From positions 1-64,000 of the forward strand of contig DAIQMR010000005.1 of assembly GCA_036788835.1 (NCBI GenBank): DNA of 64,000 bases, given 5' to 3'. Position 1 is the stretch's first letter; each line of letters starts with the position of its first letter. This document shows, piece by piece, positions 53,577 through 61,600 of this stretch. The position numbers were made by a program, and so were the translations under genes. The notes under the pieces are model-generated. The model was not told the origin of the DNA. It did not search any database and worked only from the letters and a program-made list of their open reading frames with translations. This stretch comes from JALCSJ01 sp036788835. GTDB taxonomy: Bacteria > Bacillota > Negativicutes > Acidaminococcales > Acidaminococcaceae.

Positions 53577-56506
53577 AAGATTATTTGTGCAGAGTTAATT
53601 ATAACGGGAACGTGGCAATTTTATGCATTGAAAGTGATAAATTGGAATATGAAATGGTGGAAGGCTTGAGAAACTTTGCGGAAGAATTAATTATAGAATG
53701 GAGGAATATGAATAGCAAATTTCCTTTTAGACACATGATTACTAGTAAGCAACTTACTATTAGAGAACATATAAATAATACGAGAAAAATATTTAGAGAT
53801 AGATGTTTGCATGAACAGTTCTTTGAACAAGTAGCAGCAGTGCCTAAGAAAGCAGCTCTTGTTTATTTTGAAAATGGGGAAAAAAAGATAATTAGTTATT
53901 CCCAGTTATATGAAATGTCTTTAAAACTGGCTGGTTATTTAGTAGAAATTGGTATAAAAAAAGGCGATTTAGTGGGCATAAGTATGCCAAAAGATATTGG
54001 TCAGATTATCGCTGTGTATGGCATTTTGACTGCTGGCGCAGCGTATGTTCCTATTGGTGTAAAACAACCTATTGAAAGAAAAAAGAAAATTATTGAGGCA
54101 TGCAAAATTAAGCATGTTGTTACAAGTAGAAAAATTAAATTCGACAACCAATTAGGTATATCAGAAATCTGTTATGACGATGTTATTAAGCAAGCAACAT
54201 CACTAAAAAAACCAATATTTTCTGATACTCACAAACCAGCATATGTAATTTTCACTTCGGGAACAACAGGTACACCTAAAGGGGTAATTATCTCACATCG
54301 AGAGGCATACAATACAATTGCTGATATTAATGAAAAATTTTGTATAAGTAAAAATACAATTGGTATAGCAATTTCAGAATTGGATTTTGATTTATCTGTA
54401 TATGATATTTTTGGCTTATTAGCAGCTGGAGGAACTTTAGCAGTACTTAGCGAGGATACAGCTAGGGAACCAAACTTTTGGCAAAAAGTAATATTGGAGG
54501 TTGGTGTTAATTTTTGGAATTCAGTGCCAGCATTGTTTGATATGTTGTTGACTAGTTTTGAAGTAGATAGACAAACGTTACCTTTACAAACAGTTCTGTT
54601 ATCTGGCGATTGGATTAAGGTGGATTTATATGAGAGGCTTTCTTTAATAAGTCCCAATTGCAAATTTGTTGCTTTAGGTGGGGCAACAGAAGCGTCAATA
54701 TGGTCAAACTATTTTATAGTGAAGAGTATTGATAGTAAACGGAAGTCGATACCATATGGACAACCTTTGAGTAATCAATATCTGAGAGTTGTTGATTGTA
54801 ACGGCTATGATTGTCCGGATTTTGTGGGTGGAGAATTATGGATTGGAGGAGAGGGTGTTGCAGACGGGTACATAAATGACAAGGAATTAACTGATAAGAA
54901 ATTTATTGTGAAGGATGGAATAAAGTGGTATAAAACTGGCGATTTAGTCAGGTTTAATTCAAGAGGAATTGTGGAATTCTTAGGAAGAATGGATAATCAA
55001 GTTAAAATTAATGGTTACCGAATAGAAATAGGAGAAGTTGAACATGTAATAATGCAAGAGCCAAGTATCGCTCAGGTGGTAGTAGGTATAGCTGCTGAGA
55101 AGCAAAAGAACAAATTAGTGGCTGTGCTTGTTCCTAGAATTAAACCCGCATCAAATATCAATATATATTGTCATTATGACAACAGCAATTATTCGGATAT
55201 TTATTTCAAACAACGTGAAGAAATTGTAAGACGCTTGATAAGTGATTTTTGTTTAAGCAAGACGGACGTATGCGAAGAATATAGACCAGTTATTGAATTT
55301 TGGGAAAGCTGGCTTAATTATAAAAAAGATAATTCATATAGTGAGATTCTAGAGAGCCCCAACAATGAGATGTTAGAAAAAATTGAGAAATCAAGAAAGG
55401 TGCTATTCGATATCCTGACAGGAAAGTGTCCTGTAGAAGAACTACTTCAACGAGAAGAGGTTTCACCAGAATACTGGTCACTAAGCGGAGAAGATACCAA
55501 ATATTATTTAAAACAAATACTGCTGGATAATATTAAAAATAAAAAAATTGCTGTTTTAGGAGCAAGAACAGGGAAAATAATAAGCCAATATTGGAATGTG
55601 TTTTGTAAGGCGGAACATATTACGCTGTTTGACACTTCATCTGGCATGTTGAAAATAGCACAAGAAAAACTATGTGGTTTAGATGGAAATATTAGTTATC
55701 GCGTCATGCACGATCAAGGAATAGAAGATTTAGAACTGAACAAATATGATGTTGTTTTGGCTGTCAATGTTTTACATACTTATGAAGAGCCGTTAAATGA
55801 AATAAGGATGGCGGCACTGTTATTAAGAGAAAATGGTACTTTTTATGCTGTTGAATATGAAGAAATGGATCCAATTGGTATTCTGCTCTCAGGATTGTTG
55901 GAAAACGGGTTTGTTGAACAGAAGCGAGGAAGAATGGTTGGAACCCCATTGTTATTATTAAATGCTTGGAAGGAAAAATATAAACAGACTCCCTTTGAAG
56001 ATATTGAAATATTTAAGAGGGGGAAACTGGGAGCCCTCTTAATTGTAGCCAGAAAACCTACAACAGAAGCAACGAGACTTATGATTAACCTGCAGAAGCG
56101 TATGCACGAAAATTTACCAATTTATATGATCCCAACAAGATTTGCTATAGCAAAACAAATTAAATTAAATAAAAATGGAAAAATTGATAGACAGCAAACT
56201 TTGAAAATATTGACCCCAAAACAAGAAAATGAAATGCCAAGTATAAATCTGCAAGGAATTGAAGCAGAAATTGCAGATATATGGAGAAAAATATTGAATT
56301 GTAAAATTCATGATAAAAATCAGAACTTTTTTGAATCGGGTGGAGACAGCATATCAGCGGCACGATTCGTTTCGGAAATCAAGAAAAAATATGATGTGAA
56401 TATTAAATTAAAACATATCTTTAACACCCCTGCATTGGGGACCATAGCAGCATTGATTCAAGCTCAACGAGCTAAACAAAAAGATATGATCGAAGGAGAA
56501 GTGTAA
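53577..56506 (+). CDS. NRPS module: (C/E-type end)-A(Cys)-[methyltransferase-like insert]-PCP, 5' end missing
   Basis: About 976 aa visible. The first ~45 residues resemble the C-terminus of a condensation/epimerization-superfamily domain. The adenylation domain follows: FTSGTTGTPKG, FDLSVYDIFG (54380-54409), WNSVPAL, LLSGDW and LGGATEASIW. Specificity positions read D-L-Y-N-L-S-L-I-W, the cysteine code of yersiniabactin and pyochelin synthetases. After A8 (NQVKINGYRIEIGEVE) the A domain is interrupted by ~340 residues with a methyltransferase fold (VLGARTGKI near 55548; YDVVLAVNVLHTYEEPL); it resumes at A10 (NGKIDR, about 56175). The carrier domain has FFESGGDSI with its phosphopantetheine Ser at 56348. 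No terminal thioesterase. Confidence 0.88.
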
Positions 56507-56524
56507 AAAGAGAGAGGAAATGAA

Positions 56525-58012
56525 ATGAATATGATGCGAAATTCTTTTTGGTCAGTCAATAATGAAATAAGGATGAAATTAGATGAATGGGCAAATGAAG
56601 AAATAAAAATATGGATAGATGGAAGCACTTTAAAGTATAAAGCTGAACAAGGAAAAATAAATAATGAAAAAATACATTGGCTGCGAAATAACAAAGCATC
56701 AATTTTAACGTATTTAAGGGAAAGAAAGTCTATGCTAGCAAAGAGTTTTGAATTAACAACTATACAGAAAGCATATCTTATGGGAAGGGATAAATTCTAT
56801 GAATTGGGAGGTATTAGTGCAAATTATTATTTTGAAACAGAAATAGATATGTTGGATGTTGAAAAAATGGAACAAATATTTAATCTGGTTATCAGTAAAA
56901 ATGAAGCTATGAGGATTGTTGTTATGAACTGTGGCAGACAAGCTGTTCTCGAAAAAGTGCCATGGTATCATATTGAATCGTACAGAGTTAAGAATGAAGA
57001 AGAACAGATAAAATATAGGCTAGAGTGGCAAAGCAAAATGTACCAGCTTGAATCTTGGCCTATGTTTCTTATAAAGCTCACAACCAAAGATGGTTTTAGA
57101 TTCAGGATACATATTGGATTTGATTGTATTATATTGGACGCATGGAGTGTCATGCTAATGATGAAACAAATATGCGAACTATATGAGAAGGGAAATACAA
57201 AATTTCCGGCATACACATTCAGAGAATACTGCATTGAGCAAGGAAAACTTCGCGATACAAAGAGAGAGCGAGAAGCTGAACTTTATTGGAATAATCGTTT
57301 GTTCAGCATTCCCAATGCACCACAATTGAAATACACAAGAAAGTTGTTGGATATTAATACCCCGAGCTTTAGCAGAATAAATCATGAGGTTTCCTGTACG
57401 GATACAGAATTGATTTATATGCAAGCAAAGAAGTATAAAGTGACACCTGCAGCTGTGTTGTGCTCAATATATATGAAAATATTAGCGAAATATGCAGATA
57501 ATAAAAAATTTACAATAAATTTAACCGTATTTAATCGTTTATCAGAAAATAGAGAAATACAAGAAGTCCTTGGCGATTTTACGAATGTTAGCATAGCGGA
57601 GTATGAAGCTGGTAAACGGAGGACGTTTAAAGAAGAGGTACATGCTACGCAGAAAGAATTCTGGAACTTCGTAAAATATAGGGGATATGAAGGAGTAAAA
57701 ATAATTAGAAAAATTCCCAAAGAATATGCAGCCCAGGCAGCTTTGCCGGTTGTTTTTACGGGAATTCTTGTTGGATCGAAGCATTATGGTTGTTATTTAT
57801 CGGAGTGGACGAAAGAAAAATATGCATATAGTCAGACACCTCAAGTTTCATTGGACTATCAAGCAACAGATATCAAGGGAAATTTATCAATAAATTGGGA
57901 CTATTGTATACAGGCTTTTGATAAAACCACGATATGTGAAATGTTCAATAAAAACATAGAACTTTTAAACAAAGTAATTTATTCGAGTTGGGAGCAAGAA
58001 GTTGAAATATAG
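56525..58012 (+). CDS. Stand-alone NRPS heterocyclization (Cy) protein with TubC-like docking domain
   Basis: 495 aa. Residues about 15-68 (IKIWIDGSTLKYKAEQG, LRNNKASILTYLRE) resemble the TubC-type N-terminal docking domain that links NRPS subunits. Residues about 75-490 form a Cy domain: QKAYLMGR (81-88), the Cy-specific motif D200-CIIL-D205-AWS that replaces HHxxxDG, LPVVFTGIL, SQTPQVSLDYQ and the final WDY. Cy domains both form the peptide bond and cyclise Cys/Ser/Thr to thiazoline or oxazoline. No A or PCP domain is attached, so it must act on carriers of neighbouring proteins. It starts 18 bp after the NRPS module gene and overlaps the PPTase gene. Confidence 0.88.
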   Translation: MNMMRNSFWSVNNEIRMKLDEWANEEIKIWIDGSTLKYKAEQGKINNEKIHWLRNNKASILTYLRERKSMLAKSFELTTIQKAYLMGRDKFYELGGISANYYFETEIDMLDVEKMEQIFNLVISKNEAMRIVVMNCGRQAVLEKVPWYHIESYRVKNEEEQIKYRLEWQSKMYQLESWPMFLIKLTTKDGFRFRIHIGFDCIILDAWSVMLMMKQICELYEKGNTKFPAYTFREYCIEQGKLRDTKREREAELYWNNRLFSIPNAPQLKYTRKLLDINTPSFSRINHEVSCTDTELIYMQAKKYKVTPAAVLCSIYMKILAKYADNKKFTINLTVFNRLSENREIQEVLGDFTNVSIAEYEAGKRRTFKEEVHATQKEFWNFVKYRGYEGVKIIRKIPKEYAAQAALPVVFTGILVGSKHYGCYLSEWTKEKYAYSQTPQVSLDYQATDIKGNLSINWDYCIQAFDKTTICEMFNKNIELLNKVIYSSWEQEVEI

Positions 58013-58682
58013 TCATGAAGTTAATAAGATTGACAAAATATATATATTTAAAGAGTTGGATAGTATTAGTTATTTTGATGTAAAACGTATGTCATTGATT
58101 TTACCTGAATATAGGCTGAAAAAACTTAGCCAATATAAGCGTGTTATTGACCAAAAAAATTGTGCTATAGCTTATCTATTATTATTGCTTGCACTAGAAA
58201 AGGAATTTAACATAACTGATCAGGTAGCTTTGGCATATGGCTCCCAGGGAAAACCATATTTAAAATACTATACCAATATTTATTTTAATATAAGCCATTG
58301 CTCAAAAGCTGTGGTTTGTGCTGTCGCAAAAAACGATATCGGAATTGACATAGAAAGGATTGATAATAACAAATTCTTTTTATCTTTAAATACACTGTCC
58401 TTCAAAGAGATGGAATATATAGCAAGTATGAACGATCAGGAAATGTTTTTTAAATTGTGGGTTTTAAAGGAAGCTACCGTAAAACGTACAGGCGTTGGTC
58501 TAGGGTATGGAATTAATTGCCTTGAGTTTTTACACATAAATACTGAGTGCTTTTATAAAAACAATTGTATTTATCATTTGAAAAAAATTGACGATATGTA
58601 CTTAGCAATATGTAACAAAGGGCCGGTTGCATATCGCACAATCAGCAAGAAGGAGTTGATGAACATATGCAATCCAACATGA
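58002..58682 (+). CDS. Sfp-type 4'-phosphopantetheinyl transferase
   Basis: 226 aa. It activates the carrier domains by adding phosphopantetheine from CoA. The signature motifs are FNISHCSKAVVCAV, GIDIERID (Mg-binding acidic residues) and FFKLWVLKEATVKRTG. The start is a TTG at 58002, with GGGAG about 8 bp upstream, overlapping the Cy gene by 11 bp; the downstream NRPS overlaps its end by 16 bp. This places it in one translationally linked unit with its targets. Confidence 0.92.
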   Translation: MKYSHEVNKIDKIYIFKELDSISYFDVKRMSLILPEYRLKKLSQYKRVIDQKNCAIAYLLLLLALEKEFNITDQVALAYGSQGKPYLKYYTNIYFNISHCSKAVVCAVAKNDIGIDIERIDNNKFFLSLNTLSFKEMEYIASMNDQEMFFKLWVLKEATVKRTGVGLGYGINCLEFLHINTECFYKNNCIYHLKKIDDMYLAICNKGPVAYRTISKKELMNICNPT

Positions 58683-61600
58683 TAATTAGTAGAATGTTAA
58701 AAAAATATTTGGAAAATAGTAGAAATGAAATCATATTTTATAATGTGGTAGAAGAACGCATAACAACCGCGAAACTATCAGCTATGATTAATACAATAAT
58801 GGCAAAGATAAAGTTTATTAAGCCTCGCGAATATGTGATTATACAAGTTGGAGAGAAAAAGACATTCATTGCTTCTTTAATAGCATTATTCTTTTTGGAT
58901 GCCATTCCTATTATTTTACCTTTATGTACAAGTTCAAGCGGATATGAACAGCTGAAGAAAATATTAAAAAAGCATCCAGAGATTATTATAATTGCTGATA
59001 ATCAAGGCTATAAAAATATTGGAGCTCTATCAGAAGAAAGTGCTTATATACATAATATTGAGAATGATATTCTTACGGATTGTCGAAAACGTAGGGCGTA
59101 TGGGAAAATAGATGAAGCAATAGTAATGTTCTCTTCAGGCAGCATTACTGAACCTAAAGGCGCAATAATTACTGTTAATAACATTATAGAATCTATAAAA
59201 AATAAAGTTAATGAGTATAATGTGACTCAAAATGATGTGTTCATGACATGGATATCTTTAGAACATATATTGGGATTTATAGATTTTATGTTCGTGCCTT
59301 TTTTTGCTAACTGTAAATGCGTATATTCGGAAATAAGCTCATTTTTAGCTAATCCTAAAGAGTGGTTTGACCTTATAGAGAAATATAGGGCAACTGTGTC
59401 TTGTGCACCTAATTTTGCATACAAATATATGTGCGATTGTATATCTTCTGCAGATAGTTGGAATTTATCTTCAATACGTATTCTAATGAGTGGAGGAGAA
59501 CCTATATCAAGAAATGTTATGAACGATTTTTTTTATCAGGTAAAAAAATATCATTTGGATGATAAAAAATTTGTTGCTGCTTACGGGTTGAGCGAAACAT
59601 GTTCGGGAGTAGTTATTAATAAAGGAAAGGTTTTACAAACTAGCCGTGTTGCTGAAATTTCTCTTGAATTGGGTATAGATTTTGATAAAAAGTATTTAGA
59701 ACATATTAGAGATGAGCTGATTTGCCAAGGAGAACCCATGGCTGATACTAAGGTAAGAATAGTAGATGATGATTTTAAAGAATTGGGAAAAAATTGTGTT
59801 GGAAATATTGAAATTAAAGGCGGTACTGTTTTTAAAGGATATTACGGATATAATGGCAGGATACCAGTAAGAGAAGGATGGCTAAGTACAGGAGATATAG
59901 GATTTTTTTCAAGTGATGGTTTATATGTTCTCGGCAGAAGAAGCAATGTATTGTTTTCGTATGGGAGAAATATATATCTTAGTGATATAGAACACACGGT
60001 AGCTAAATGTTTTCGTCTTAGAAACGTTGCATATGGTGAGAATGTTCCTAAGGAAGGTAAATATAAAATTTATTTGTTTATCGAAGGGGAAGAAGCAATT
60101 GACAAAAATTTTAAAAGTGAAATCAAACATACTGTTTTAAAAGAACTTGGAATTAAATTGGATGATATTACTTTCGTGAAAAAATTGAGCAACATGCAAA
60201 CAGGGAAGATAAGCAAAAATGAAATTATGAGGGATTATACTATGAACAGAGATGCACACAGAAAAAATAATATAACACTATTTATGAATAGCTACTTTGA
60301 TAATAAAGTTGCTGAAAATGCAAACCTATTGGATGTTGTAGAAGATTCCTTGGGTATGTTTCGGCTTATTGGAGCGCTTCATCAGGAATATGGTGTAAAA
60401 CTTGGTATAGCGGATTTGATTAGTAATAAAACCATCCATGATTTGTGCAATTATATATACGAAGCTTTGGCGAAAATTGGTACAATGGATAACGTAAAAA
60501 ATAAAAAAGATGTGTCATGCACTTCTATGCAAACGGCATATATGTTGGGCCGTCAACAAGAATTCTATGGTAACACCAATATGTCACATTTTTATTTAGA
60601 AATACGGCATAAGCTGTGTCCCCAAAAGATGGAAGAAACAATACGTAAGTTAATACGACGTCATTCCATGCTACGTAGTATATTTGAAAATGGTAGAAGA
60701 GTAGTTCTAGAAGACAACATTGCGGAATCATTTCATCTCAAGACCGGCCAAGAAAAATCTTTGGAGGACTATAGAAAAGAAGCCAATAAAAAAATCATTA
60801 ATCCGCAAAAGTGGCCATTATTCGAAGTTCACAACATACAAGATGGTGATTCATTTATAGCTATAATTGATATAGATATGCTCATTATTGACGGTTATAG
60901 TTTAAGCATATTATTTAGGGACTTTAAGAACTTATACAATGAAAATCCTTTACAGCCTTTGGGTGATTGGTTTGATGAATATCTGAATTGGTATTCAACA
61001 AAAAAAAGAGACGATAAATATTTACGGGATAAATTATTCTGGCTAGAAAAAGCTCAGACATTGCCAAGTTCACCACAATTGCCACTTCTTTCAAGTGTGA
61101 ATCGAAGCACGAATGTTTTTTTGCGAAAGCAGAAGGTGTTTACTAATAATTTTTGGAAGAAGCTTGAATGTTTTGCAGAGAAGCAGGGAGTAACTGTTAG
61201 TGTTCTGCTACTTACGCTTTATATATACACACTGAAGAGATGGAGCGAAGATCCCGAATTTACAATTAATGTCACAGTAATGGATAGACCAACACAGTTC
61301 CATGCTTCTGAATTGTTGGCTGGGGAGTTTACCACAAACGTGCTTTTCAATTATGAAAATAGTAGCAGTAAAATCCGTACTTTTAGTCAAGATTTATCTT
61401 TCGTAAAAAATAGATTATATACATATCTTGACCATAATAACTTTGATGGTGTCGAAGTTATACGTGAATATGCAAAAATCCACCAGGGTGAGCAGACTTA
61501 TATGCCGGTGGTTTTTACGAGCATGTTATTCAAAGAAGACAATGCAATTAAATATAATGATATTAATTATTTTGTTACTCAAACTTCTCAGGTTTATTTA

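Noticed and set aside
52838..56506. A single 1222-residue protein (thioesterase fused to NRPS)
   Set aside because: It exists only by reading through 100 Ns. The thioesterase lacks its end and the condensation-type domain lacks its beginning, so two genes were annotated as partial.
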